DNA from: Hydractinia symbiolongicarpus
Lineage: Eukaryota > Cnidaria > Hydrozoa > Anthoathecata > Hydractiniidae
Assembly (NCBI RefSeq): GCF_029227915.1
Contig: NC_079884.1
Span: 19,594,001 to 19,654,000, forward strand
Length of the DNA: 60,000 nt
Direction of reading: 5' to 3'
A model generated the notes under the pieces. It was not told the origin of the DNA. It worked only from the letters and a program-made list of their open reading frames with translations, and ran no database searches. Below are positions 11,260 to 21,723 of the stretch, piece by piece; the first letter of the stretch is position 1, and each line of letters starts with the position of its first letter. Both the position numbers and the translations under genes were made by a program.

Positions 11260-11775
11260 ACTCCGCTCCTGATTGGACCAGCGGGAACCCGTCCCTGTGC
11301 CAGCGGGGGCCGACGGGTTTTCGTCCCCGTGCTAGCTGGCTAGTATTTCGTGCGTGGTTAACACAAGTCGCTTTTGACGCACGAACAGAGAGACGACGGC
11401 TATTATTATAGAGACTAGTCGTTAGTCCGTGGAAAAATCCACGGGGTCGCCCGTCGCGTTCGCTCGTCTTTTAAATTTACCCGTCGCAACAAAGTGGATA
11501 AAAGTATATCGCATTTAATATTCGTTCGCATTTTAAAAATTTCGTGTTTCCGTTACGGGACGCCGCTTTCGCGGACACAGACAGGCGACGGCTATTTTTA
11601 AAGAGATAGCCGGGAAACCTGTCGTTGAAACGCCAGGGTAAGCCACAGGTCAAGGTGTGATCCGGTGTTAAACACTCTGAGCTTAATAAGAGCCGTAACT
11701 GTGGAGCGCTTTAGTACAGGTATACAGTATGTCGTAAATTAAGTGAAGCGCATACACCATTATAGTGAAATATGT
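11260..11775 (-). repeat. MITE-like block and dispersed repeat module copy 4
   Basis: 11,408-11,600 holds a block with the inverted pair tccgtggaaa/ttccacgg and a cgacggctattattat end that resembles fragments at 145-245 and 1,860-1,995. It is followed at 11,607 by agccgggaaacctgtcg and an aagccacaggtcaaggtgtga stretch, the fourth copy of the module at 3,342-3,480, in reverse orientation. Confidence 0.55.
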
Positions 11776-12430
11776 AAACGAGAACATAAAAAACTCAAAA
11801 ATGTATTTCCGACATTTTTTCGGCACTGGGATAACTACTACATATCGTAACAAATATCATTGTGTGAATTGGCTTAGTGAAAAATGTAAATCTCATAAAA
11901 GTCAATTTTTTTTCTCGGTTTGAAGTGATCATCAAATTTCCGGAGAATCATGTTCAATTTCATTTCATCTCCTTCATGGAATTCAAAGGTATCGTAAATT
12001 TTTTTGCATTGCTTACCTATGCAGTGAAGAAGGATTGATGATTTGACAATATCTGGCTTATCAGCAGATTCGGTGGCTTGGAGGAAGATTTGAAATGCCT
12101 GCTTCCATGATTTCCAGAGTTCGGCAAGGTTTTTTGAATGTCCAAGTTTAGTGCCTTTGGAGCCTTAACACAATCCATTATTATTAAAATACTGTGAGAA
12201 TTGTGAAATATTGCGAGTGAAGGTTCTTGTGTAACAAATTCAGTATTCTGACACCATGTTATATGCAAATATGAGTGGATGTAAAGAGAGTGAACAAGTA
12301 AAGCTTTTCAGCTTGAGTCAGCCATCTTTGATAAAAATAAAACTATGTACTGGTCTAATCGATATATGGTTATAAGGCTATGTACAGGTGGATAAACAAT
12401 CCTAGCTTAGCAGCTGTAGACAGGGCTTAT

Positions 12431-12462
12431 ATCTAATTTGGTCCCATAGGACCAAATTAGAT
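12431..12462. repeat. 14-bp perfect-stem hairpin in eIF3G intron
   Basis: ATCTAATTTGGTCC and its reverse complement GGACCAAATTAGAT flank a 4-base loop, immediately followed by TGACGTCA at 12,464-12,471. Possibly the joined ends of a very short MITE. Confidence 0.75.
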
Positions 12463-14200
12463 GACGTCATCACTTTCACAGTCAGCAAAAAAATAATTTC
12501 ACATTTATATGTCATATTATATATGGTTAGAAAGAGGAGATCAAGTGGATCAAAACAATGTAAGAATCATGTCTTCAAAACCTAACGTTCGTAAGATGTT
12601 ATCATTCAAACTTTGTACAAATTACAGACCGGTAATTTACTGACTTAGCACAATAATGACTATAACTTGCGCAATATCAAAGTGAATAGCGAAAATTTTG
12701 GTATGGTATTGGGTCACCCTATTGTCTTTCTGTTTAATCAAAATTTATGGTTCAAATCACTTCAAGGGATAATTTACAGACCAGTAATTTACTGACCAAA
12801 GAACAGGCAATTTCACAGAGTGGTATTGTAAGTCACTATATGCCGAATATGCAATGATAAAAGAGTCTCCATCACTTTCTTTGCCAGGTAGATGGTTATA
12901 GCTTGCTTTGTATCAATGTGAAAAAGAAATTGCTTGAGACTAATGGATGAAATATTGGTGTTGTTTGATACGTTGTATTCAACTTTATTACCAGATGTTT
13001 CTAGTTCGTGCTTTCAAGGAGTTTTCTATCTAGCGATCAAATACCAATCGTATTTCATCACATCCTCTTGAAATTTCTAGTACACGTTCTGTGAAGGCTG
13101 AAGGCATTGGTAATGCGAAATCCTGAAAAATTTACGAATGTTTCTTCTTGACTAAATGTTTAGCGTGAACTTTTCGATTTGCGACTTGGTCCTAAGTTAA
13201 ACGTGAAAAATTATTACTCTACCTAGCTATAATCTCTAGCCATGAAAATTATGTTTAATCTAGCTTGGGCGTTTATGTTCTGCAGTGCTTACCTTTTCTG
13301 GACGGCATAACTCGGGATGTTCGTCTTTCAAAGTATTAGTTCCTTCTCAAATTGATTTCCATATACAAAATCTTATTGTGTCATCACTGTTGATGCATAT
13401 TTCAAAAATAAATCTTATAAATATAATACTTATAAATTGTAAGTTTAACTTAAGTTGTTTCTGAACTATATTTCAAAAATTATTCAAGAGTTGTTTCTTT
13501 AATGTCATTTCAGAATGAGGTCATTTGAGGCCATTTTAAAAATTTGAAATTTTGAAACTAACACACAACCTTAGAGGATTCAAATAACTAATCGAAATCC
13601 TCCAAAGGTTACCTAGAACGAGAGGTTTATTCAACCTGCCCCACCCCAGTAAAAAGGTCAAGATTTTATCTATTCTGAAATTACTTTCCATTGATTACAG
13701 GTCATAGTCTTCCTAAATTTGTGCGAGTTTCCCCCTTAGTTTGTGAAGACAAACTTTTTTTTTTCGCAAATTTATTTATTTCAAGTTGTTTTTATGCAAA
13801 AGTGAATTTTCGCTGACTTTAGTATATTTCGCAAATCCAATCCTTTAAGGCATTATGCCAGCAACATAACTATTTACGATAAAAGCGTGAAATTTCACGT
13901 TTGTTTGAAATAGAGCCAGCAGGCTGCTCATATGATATTTAAAGCTAGTTTACCTGGATAGTTTAATACCAAGAAATAAAACCAACCACGTATAAACGCT
14001 GTGTCTGGCTACGTAGTATCTCGTGTTCCCAATGTTAATACTACAAATATTTGGGTAACCTTTACACTGAAATTCCGTAAATAGGATAGATAAAAATCGC
14101 TATTCTTAAACAACGTCAAAGTTGTACTACTTTAGTAAACAATGTTGCTTATAAAAAATGCGTCTGATTTTTACGTTTAACCTAGCTCTTTTTTATGTAG

Positions 14201-14307
14201 GGATTTGCTTTTGTCAGTTATGTAAAGCGAGAGGATGCGTCTCGTGCTATCAAGTCGCTTCAAGGTTACGGCTACGATCATCTAATTCTCAATGTTGAAT
14301 GGGCAAA
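14201..14307 (+). CDS. EIF3G: eIF3G exon: second half of the RNA-recognition motif
   Basis: The 107-nt exon encodes [19 protein letters not shown] and then a [14 protein letters not shown] stretch, which are the RNP1 motif and the last strand of the eIF3G RRM. It follows a good acceptor (ttttttatgtag at 14,189-14,200) and ends before the consensus donor GTAAGT at 14,308. It starts in phase 0 and ends two bases into a lysine codon completed by the next exon. This is clean evidence that the first 14.4 kb is one host gene on the + strand. Confidence 0.95.
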
Positions 14308-14420
14308 GTAAGTGTTCTTAATTAGGTCATAGCACTGCGACAATGTCTTTCATGTATTGTCTAGGTATTTCTTACCCTTGCTCTTTCCTACCCTTTAATT
14401 TTATTCATGTTTTTGTTTAG

Positions 14421-14436
14421 ACCTTCAAACAATTGA
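14421..14436 (+). CDS. EIF3G: eIF3G terminal coding exon (PSNN stop)
   Basis: After the acceptor ttttgtttag (14,411-14,420) the sequence completes the split lysine codon and encodes P-S-N-N followed by TGA at 14,434-14,436. Animal eIF3G proteins end in WAKPS plus two residues, so this 16-nt coding tip is the expected C-terminus. Intron 14,308-14,420 is only 113 nt. No clear AATAAA signal was seen in the next 200 bases, so the 3' UTR end is not placed. Confidence 0.9.
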
Positions 14437-14639
14437 TGGATGCAAACCTTTAACAGCAAAATTATAACGATCTTGTTGCCGTAAATTACGACTTTTTTTT
14501 TGCTCGCGAGGGGTGTGTGTTTTATCAATTTCAAAAAAATTAGGCATCGTAAAAAAAATGTGCATCGTAAAAGATGAAAAAAAAATGTTCTTGAACACAG
14601 ACAGACATCGTTTTTTTTAGCGCCAGGCACTGAAGTTAC

Positions 14640-15800
14640 CACCAACTACGCGCAGGGGTCTCCGAAGGCTGTGATATGGCCTTTTGCAGCCTAATAAGCG
14701 CTGTACACGTAAATAACGCCTAGTCCTTCCAGTCTTAATAGACTGCAAAGTCTCAAGTTATGCTCCTTAGTGCCCTTTAGAACACCGCCAACAACGTGTA
14801 CAAGCCTCTGAAGGCTGTAATATGACCTTTTGCAGCATAATTAGGCCTCTACACGTAAATCCTATATTCACGGGGCCGAGCAGGTAGCCGTTGGCCTACT
14901 CTTTCCAGTCACAGTGAATTGCGAGATCCCGAGTCCTTGTCCGGAGTGTTAGATCAACGCCAACAACATGGACAGGTTTGTATTGGCTGTAACATAGCCT
15001 TTTGCAACCAAATGTGCTCCACGTGAATCACGTGCTTCCATGATCCGAGGCAGGTGTCCATCACCCTTTCCAGCCACAAACTGCGACGTTTCAAGTAGGT
15101 TTTTCTAAAGCCGGGCTTTTGCAACACCGAAAAGTGCATGTACAGCCCTCCCAAAGCTGTTTATGTCCTTTTGTACCCTAAGATAAGCTGTACACGCAAA
15201 TCACGTGCTTCAACGAGCTCAGGCAAAGGTTCATCGTCCAAGTTCATTCAGTCTTAATGGACAGCGAAGTGGCAGATCATTTTCTTTGAGATCAGGGCGT
15301 TAGAACATCGCCAACTGCGCGTAAAGTTCTTCAAAGGCTGCAATATGCCCTTTTGCAGTGTAATGAGGGCCCTAGACCAACATCACGTGCCTCCCACGCT
15401 CAGACAGGTGGTCCTCGGCTCAGTTCTTCCATCCTCAATGAACTGCGACGCGTCAAGTCCTTTTTCTTAGCGACAAGATCATAGAACACCGACAAGAGCG
15501 TGTACGCTTCTTCAAAGCTGCAATACGACCTTATGCTGCACAGTCAGCTCACAAGTAAATCACGTGCTTTAACGAGCCCGGGTACGTGGACACTTGGAGG
15601 AAAGAATGTGTACATCAGTCTAGTTCATCCAGTCTTTTGGACAGCGACGTCACAAGTAGTTTCAGTTAGCGCAGGGATTTTAAGAGCCGCCAACTGCGTG
15701 CACAGGCTTCCAAAGCGTGAAATATCGCAATTTACAACCTATTAAGGTCCCTACACCTCAACCACGTGCCTCCACAATCCCGGGCATGTGGTCATTAGTG
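14640..15800. repeat. Satellite-like tandem array, about 170-bp unit, CACGTG core
   Basis: Seven degenerate units recur with the ordered blocks 'aaggctgNaatatgNccttttgca', 'taatNagNgcNctacac', 'aatcacgtgcttc' and 'ttccagtc'. Anchors fall near 14,686, 14,834, 15,004, 15,172, 15,354, 15,534 and 15,733, giving spacings of about 150-200 bp. An inverted unit appears at 18,115-18,365, so the array probably once extended across the Gypsy and LINE insertions. Weak ORFs across it are not conserved between units and are not genes. Confidence 0.75.
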
Positions 15801-15819
15801 TATTCCTTCCCGTCTCCAA

Positions 15820-16930
15820 CGTCTCATGCTGTTTTCTTTATTATTGCAAAAATTTTACTTAGAGCTCCCAAAGTCGGTACAGCAGTTGGAAGCGTGTACG
15901 TTGGTCTATTAATACCAGTAAGTGCGAGCGATTTGGTGACGGTCCCAGAAAGTCTATGTTTATTGTGTGCCACGGCGATGGTGGTAGGGGAGATGGTTTT
16001 AGTGGTGGCAGTGGGTTCATTCTTGAATTTGCGATACACAGCGAACAGTTCTTGCAAAGTGTTTCGACTTGGCGGTTAATATCTGGAAAATAAAGTTTAT
16101 CACGCAATATGGATTTTGTTTTTGTCATTCCAAGGTTGTTTCATGAGCTAGTTTAAGCATTCTGTGGCGTAAACTGGTCGGTGCTACATCCGATTTCCAC
16201 TAAGTATCAAGGATTCGTCGGTGTTGCAAGTGAACTCGTTGCGTATTTTGTTATAAAGGTGAAGCTCAACGTTACAGTTAGGATATTTGGTGGATATCGT
16301 ATCTATTGAATACCATTTAGTAAGGCGAATAAGTTCTTTCAAACATTGCAGGATCGGGTCATTTTTTGTGTGTACTTTTATCTCATCTAGGGTAATGGTT
16401 ATCGGTTCTGCATGCTTTGTTGTAAAATTTACGTATTCTTCGCTGATTCTGGTACAGTTTGGATTATTGTCAGGAACGCTGTGTCGGGAAAAATAGTCTG
16501 CAGGGTTGAAAGAGCCATTGGTGCGACGAATATTGAAGTTAAATGTAAGCGTAAACACCATCGTTTTATACGCAAAGGTGAAGTTGACTTAGGATTGCTG
16601 AGTAATAATACCAATGGTTTGTGGTCTGTAAGAATTTCAAAGTCGGAGCCAAGTACATACAAGGAAAACTTTTCACATCCATGGACAATTGCTAAACACT
16701 CCTTTTCTAATTGACTAAAACGAGATTCTGTATCTGACAATGCTCGGCTTAAATATACTATAACTCGATAGTAGTAGTATGGCACTGATGCCATGTTACA
16801 GCATCAGTGGTACACTTCTGTGATGAGAAATAACTCATAACAGTATTTGATGACAGCAATTGTTTCAGTTGATTGTACGCAGTTTGCTCGACTGACCCCC
16901 AGGATGGTGTATGTCCCGAAACGTTTTAAG
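15820..16930 (-). pseudogene. Ty3/Gypsy pol fragment: RT end, RNase H, integrase start
   Basis: On the - strand, 16,930-16,800 resembles the end of a Gypsy RT. The segment 16,794-16,560 carries RNase H with SRFSQLEKECLAIVHGCEKF and LTDHKPLVLLL. Next comes a tether ending in NPADYFSRH, and 16,128-15,859 carries the integrase zinc finger (YFPDINRQ..CKNCSLC) and the start of the catalytic core with INIDFLGP (first Asp) and LIDQRTRF (strand before the second Asp region). The core is frameshifted near 15,860 and ends about 15,820 at the satellite array. Gag, protease, most of RT, the rest of the integrase and the LTRs are absent. Confidence 0.8.
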
Positions 16931-16959
16931 ACTTTTTCCTAGATGGTGTCCATTTCTTT

Positions 16960-18112
16960 TAGACTTTGGGCAAAGAGGATGATATCGCAAATAATAGCGA
17001 AATCACTGACACCACTTATGTTGATCGTGATGATATCAGTACTTTTATTAAAGGCTTGAGGTTATCTTATCCAAAAAACGTTATCTTATCTTACGTAAAT
17101 GTTAATTCGATTAGGAATAAACTGGTTGACTTGGGCATTGTAGTTTTACAAAATGTAGATGTTCTTTGTATAGCTGAAACTAAGCTTGACGAATCTTTTC
17201 CTGAGGGGCAGTTTATGCTAGATGGCTACAAAAAACCATACGGGCTAGATGTAACAGCCTCAACTGGTGGTCTTTTGACATATGTTAATTGTAATATCCC
17301 TTCCAGGCAATTAAATTCTTTCCTAACTCCGCCGGACATTCAGTGTATTCCAGTTGAATTAAACTTATGTAAGCAAAAATGGTTAATTTTGGCTGTATAT
17401 CGAAATCCTTCCCAAAATTTACGTTATTTTTTGGACCATATATCTGCTTTGTTAGATTTTTATTCCGAAAATTACGAAAATATAATTATTCAAGGAGATT
17501 TTAACAATGTTACAACTAGTGTAGAGATCTCTTCATTTATGGCTAACCATGGTCTTTAAAGTGTGATAAAAAATCCTACTTTCTTTAAATCAGCTGATGG
17601 ACGTTGTATTGACCTGATCTTAACAAATAAAAAACACAGTTTCCAAAAGAGCCAATCATTTGAAACTGGTGTTAGTGATTACCATAATATGATTTACACT
17701 ATGCTAAAGTCAACATTTGTTCATATACCTCCTAAACAGGTTGTCTATCGTAGTTTCAAAAAATTCTCAGAAGACGCTTTTTCAAATGATCTTAAGACAA
17801 GTCTTGTGACATCCCAAAGTGGAAATTTTACCTCTTTTAATAAAATGCTCTCAAACACTCTTAGCAGACATGCCCCCTACAAAAAGGGAATCATGCGGTG
17901 AAATAATAAACCCCATATTAGTAAAAAACTCCGGAAAGCCATAATGAAGCGTTCTCGACTAAAAATATTTATAATAAAAGAAGAAGCGTTAATGACTTTA
18001 ACAAATATAAAAGTCAACGGAATTATGTAGTAAATCTGAACAAACTTTCAAAGAGACAGTTCTTTGAAAAGGTTTGTCGTAATAAAACGAGCAGCAGTTC
18101 TAAAGATTTCTG
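16960..18112 (+). pseudogene. CR1-like LINE ORF2 fragment: apurinic endonuclease domain (LINE4)
   Basis: From about 16,966 a frame carries ILSYVNVNSIRNKLVDLG and then LCIAETKLDESFP, IIIQGDFN and, after an in-frame stop near 17,558, GVSDYHNMIY, in the order of the exonuclease-endonuclease-phosphatase fold of non-LTR elements. Reading frames break near 17,901. Sequence ends abruptly near 18,112 before the RT, where an inverted satellite unit begins. Closest in sequence to LINE2 at 47.8 kb rather than to LINE1 or LINE3. Confidence 0.8.
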
Positions 18113-18114
18113 GT

Positions 18115-18365
18115 CAGATGGTAGCAGCCTCTGGAAGCATATACACGCTGTTAGCAGTGTTTAAAGAGCCTGGTGGTAAGGAAAACCACTTGGGACGTTG
18201 CAGTCCATTGAGACTGGAAGAAGTAGGTCGATGACCACCTATCTGGGATCACGGAAGCACGTGATTTACCTGTAGGGCTCTCTTTTGGCAGTGTGGAAAT
18301 AGCCTGGAAGCCAAATCTCGAGATCCTGGCCGAAGAGTTGCGACTTGCTCATTGATCTAGAAACG
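18115..18365 (-). repeat. Inverted unit of the 170-bp satellite
   Basis: Carries gaagcacgtgatttacctgta and the block with 'cagtccattgagactggaaga', the reverse complement of the units at 14,640-15,800. The region 18,365-18,515 that follows holds no recognisable gene. Confidence 0.65.
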
Positions 18366-18528
18366 GGAGAGGTGGTGGATTGTGTAGCAGATTATGGTAG
18401 AATATGGTAGATCCGGTAGGGAAATAAGTCCCAGTCTAAAAGTTAGCGTCCCGTAGTTTTGTAGATTAACAATCTACAAGACATACCTTTCTTACATTGG
18501 TGCTAAGGTGCGTATCTTGAAGGTCTGT

Positions 18529-18943
18529 CTAAGTATTTGAGGCATATTGAACTGATTGTTTTTGTAGTTGTTTTAGCACTTCATCTTTCCCTTTTTGTCT
18601 CCCTTTTGCGACTAGCTCTGCACGCTCTCGTTCATCGATGTTATTGAAGATGCGCTTTACCTTGGCGCATTTGTTCCTTCAGCAGCATATAGCGCTGCTT
18701 TTCCTGCATTATGAGACTGAATTCATAAACACTTACGACACCATCTTCGATCGCTTTTGAAGCGAACCCAGGTGCTATGCATCTTTGACATTTTCGAAAG
18801 TCCGTCCCGCTCTTTGATCTCCCTTCGTAAATACTTTTCGATCACTTTTTCAGTCTGTAGACCTGACTTTCCTTCCGCATAGTATCATCCCAAGGCGCAC
18901 TTGCCTGTGTCGACAAGGGTGGGTATGGCTTCATAGTATCCAT
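18529..18943 (-). pseudogene. P1 glycine-rich membrane protein, internally deleted
   Basis: Start ATG at 18,943 with an N-terminus rich in Pro/Ser and the QVYRLKK segment also found in P3 (44,809-44,167) and P4. The hydrophobic Gly/Ile-rich centre present in those copies is missing, and the C-terminal part (YEFSLIMQEKQRYMLLKEQ and a charged helix) follows at once; frame breaks occur near 18,650 and 18,790. It ends QYASNT-stop at 18,529. Confidence 0.65.
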
Positions 18944-18956
18944 CTTTATTAAACTA

Positions 18957-19612
18957 TTATTCTATAAGCAAATGCAACGTGATCCCTACGAAAGATACGT
19001 TCTTTTCATGATGGAACTCGTCAGTGAGCATGACCTCGAGTCTATCTGTCGAGCCTTTCAAAGGAAGGTAGATTGGAGTGACAAAATTCCAGGTAAGCTT
19101 ATCTCTCCAAGCATTCAATTCCTTGGTGGGAAGCAGGGAGAGAATCTTAGACTTTTTGCCATAAAGGAAGCAATCGTTTTCATCTAACTGAGGACAGACA
19201 AGACATAGTCTATGGTAAACGTCAGTCTTGTAGTATCCATCATAGTCGCCATTCGTATAGTACTTCCCACCTGTAGGATCAGGCAAACCCATGAGATCTT
19301 GCAGTGACCTGTGAATGACGACTGTAAAACCATCCGACACTTCGAGCCTGCAGAGCATGAAGACCATAGCCTTCCCTTCGGCTCTCTTGTTGATAATACT
19401 CGCTATATCCTCGATCTTGTGCAAACCGCTCAGGATGTCGATCTGGTTAACCTTTTGGTCAGGCCCCACCTTCCGAATCGTGAAATCGTTGTTACTGTAA
19501 ATGTTCACGTAGGTCGAATACTGATCGAATTTAGAGCGATCCTCGTGCACTGACCTAGGTAGTCGTCAAAAATCGTAGGCTTGTTGATATCTGTGATATA
19601 CAGTTGCTTCAT
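18957..19612 (-). pseudogene. P1 putative minor capsid (penton) protein, one frameshift
   Basis: Starts MKQLYITDINKPTIF at 19,612; the frame shifts near 19,551 and the remaining 197 codons (19,550-18,957) are open. Conserved blocks shared with P3 and P4 are RLCLVCPQLDENDC, LLPTKELNAW, TPIYLPLKGST and VMLTDEFHHEK near the C-terminus. P2 has a distant relative (27,683-28,231) next to its capsid gene. Position next to capsid genes and a length near 200 aa fit the single jelly-roll penton of Polintons; this is inference, since no motif proves it. Confidence 0.6.
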
Positions 19613-19630
19613 CTTTTTTATAAAAAGATG
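19610..19630. promoter_or_regulatory. Palindromic divergent start region, P1
   Basis: CATCTTTTT and AAAAAGATG are perfect inverted arms around a 3-base centre. The outer ends are the start codons of the putative penton gene (- strand, CAT at 19,610-19,612) and of the FATxC gene (+ strand, ATG at 19,628-19,630). Equivalent structures exist in P2, P3 and P4. Confidence 0.7.
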
Positions 19631-20345
19631 AGCATTACATACGTACAATCTGAAGGCGAAGTATGCACCAAACCATGGGAGATGTCTTGAACGCCTTAAG
19701 GACAATGACCTTATGGTACAGGACATTGTTGTCAATGACAAGGTTTCCTCCTTCAAGGCTAAGTTTCCAGACATATTTGTCGACTATATATTGCTTTCGG
19801 GTACTACCACGCTAGTTAAGGCGTGGAACAGCCATCCCTTTGGCCTATGGTCCACTAAGCCCAATTTTGTAGCTTAATGTGCTACCTCTGCTTGTGGTAT
19901 TTCCATGGAGCATCTAAGCGTTGAGTTGCCCATTCTTTATGCCGTGTATCGCTTCCACATTTATTTCCAAATGCGCAAGATCCTATCCCAGCTTGACATT
20001 TTACTACCTGGATCGGAACGATCTCAACTTCTTAACAACCCATTGAACCAACAGAAACTCCAAAAACTGGCTTGCGAGGTTGCGGGGCCTGGTAATGAAC
20101 AGGAATGGAGGAACGAAAGCATCTTCAGTAGTTGGTAGAGTTGCCGTGACGATTATCCGGGTTAAGGCCCTAGCTATCTTGATGAAGACTCGTGGAGTAA
20201 GTGGATTATCGAGAAAATCCAAGGCCTTACTCGCATCGGGATTGAGCGGTATTCACAAAGTGTGATGCCTACTTGATCCTGGAAAGCCAGACGAACGCGA
20301 GATCTGGGATAATTGGAACCAAGGCAACGCGATCGATGCCCAACG
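19628..20345 (+). pseudogene. P1 FATxC protein, multiple stops and frameshifts
   Basis: Homologous to 45,486-46,190 (P3) and 27,644-26,934 (P2). Recognisable pieces are CACGIS-like SACGISMEHL around 19,885-19,920, then AVYRFHIYFQMRKILSQL (19,944-20,000), LNNPLNQQKLQKLACE and WRNESIFSSW near 20,135. Function unknown; see the P3 entry. Confidence 0.65.
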
Positions 20346-20784
20346 GCTATTCCTCACAAGGTTTGAGGTGCTTGTGATTTAAGATAGAGACACGAGTAAG
20401 GAAATCGCTGAATTTCAAAATGTGTTAAAGTATGCGAGGTCTAAGGTAGATTTTAGCGTTGCCAATGGTGTGTAAATGATACCTAGCGATATGCACCTAC
20501 ACATTGGAAACATCATGAATTTTACAAACAAGATTCTCATCAGCAAGGAGTATTTCTCGATTAGTGTCAATCCAAACATCAACGCGAAGCAGGTTGACAA
20601 GTCCCCGGTACTGACAAAGCGTCGTACACATGTGGTAAGTCATGCGATAGATTCGCAGGGCAGCAACACAGGTAACGCGCGAAGCACTGCACTAGCAATA
20701 GAAGCAGAAAAGTACGTTGATACCAAGGCTGTATTGGTTACAGCAGGAATACCGGTTATTCTAGCATACATATGGCTCATGTAA
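20346..20784 (+). pseudogene. P1 membrane-tail protein, stop codons
   Basis: Shares SKEIAEFQNVLKYARSKVDF, GVxMIPSDMHLHIG and NKILISKEYFSISVNPN with P3 (46,187-46,581) and P2 (26,916-26,413). An in-frame TAA near 20,473 interrupts it. The C-terminus (20,712-20,781) is a hydrophobic tail VLVTAGIPVILAYIWLM, likely a membrane anchor. A hairpin follows the stop. Confidence 0.65.
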
Positions 20785-20794
20785 GAGGAAACAG

Positions 20795-20819
20795 TCGTGT
20801 GTACATATTCTACACACGA
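20795..20819. terminator. 3'-end hairpin between convergent P1 genes
   Basis: TCGTGTGTA and TACACACGA form a perfect 9-bp stem with a 7-base loop, 10 bases after the stop of the membrane-tail gene and just before the end of the convergent coiled-coil/membrane gene. P3 has a hairpin of different sequence at the same place (46,582-46,607). Confidence 0.65.
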
Positions 20820-21502
20820 ATACGTTCCCGAGCCTTTAAGACCTTTTGAAACTATGTTCCACGCTGCTGCTGCCTTTCTTCCTGCTCATGTATGCGGCAA
20901 CAATCGCAACAACACTTGCAAGGGCTATGTAAAGATGCTGAGCCACAAATTCAACAACCTTTGCGGCAACTCTGAAGGAAAAAGGAGACTATCGCACCGA
21001 TGATACCAGGCAATGCTGCGCCTGCTTTTACTGCTAAGTATTTCAAAAATTTCCTAAGTCTCTCAAGTTGTTTTCGTACAAACCCTTTACTACTTCCTGC
21101 CGATGCAACACCCGCTGCCGCTCCACATCCTGTTACCGTTACGACAAGGGTGGATATTAGCAAGCCCACAGCTGAGACGATACTCGCTATGGTGATCCCC
21201 TGCTCCTTAAGGAGGATCTTGCGTTTTTCAGTGAGTATCGTCTTCTACCATCTTTAACAAGGTGTCCTTAATCGCCTTCAGCTGGCTTTGAGTGTGGGAT
21301 GATAACAGTCCGCAACTTTCTGCGCCTCAAGTCTTTTCACCTTGGCTTCTGTTTTAGCGATTTCACCATCATGAAAGATCATCTTGCTTTTCAAGGGTTT
21401 TAAGTTCCCTCGCAAGGTTTGAAGCTCGATGTTGAGCCCTCTTGTTTCGCGCTTCATAAAGACCTCCCCATTAAATGAATTCTCTGACAGGAGGGAAACC
21501 AT

Positions 21503-21530
21503 GATTGATTGATTGATTGATTGATTGATT
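21503..21530 (-). repeat. LINE1 3' microsatellite tail
   Basis: Six to seven GATT units on the + strand (AATC in the element's sense strand) adjoin the ACCAT duplication, marking the reverse-transcription start of LINE1. Confidence 0.85.
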
Positions 21531-21723
21531 TAATTTATTTACCGTCGGTTATTATATACAATAGTTCTTTAAAAAATAATTTTTTGCAAAAAACTAATCA
21601 AAACCGACCAAATATTTTTATATATTTACAATTTAGATAAAAACTATAATAAATAAATAATGAATAAATAATAAATAAAAGATAAACATTTCCCCTCTCC
21701 CATTTTCGTATTGATTACGCAAG

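Larger units (their letters stand above)
569..14200 (+). other. 13.6-kb eIF3G intron filled with transposon debris
   Basis: GT at 569-570 and AG at 14,199-14,200 bound an intron that splits the RRM between the conserved QSK and GFAFVSY segments. It contains, in order: unclassified AT-rich DNA, tandem short-repeat units (2,740-3,345), a BEL/Pao fragment, an ISL2EU-like fragment, inverted short-repeat units (9,728-10,640) and MITE-like debris. Stretches 600-1,860, 7,450-7,950, 10,640-11,400 and 12,460-14,190 show no supported gene. Confidence 0.85.

Noticed and set aside
15500-15745. ORFs across the 14.6-15.8 kb satellite
   Set aside because: They lie in a tandem repeat, are not conserved between units and occur on both strands.
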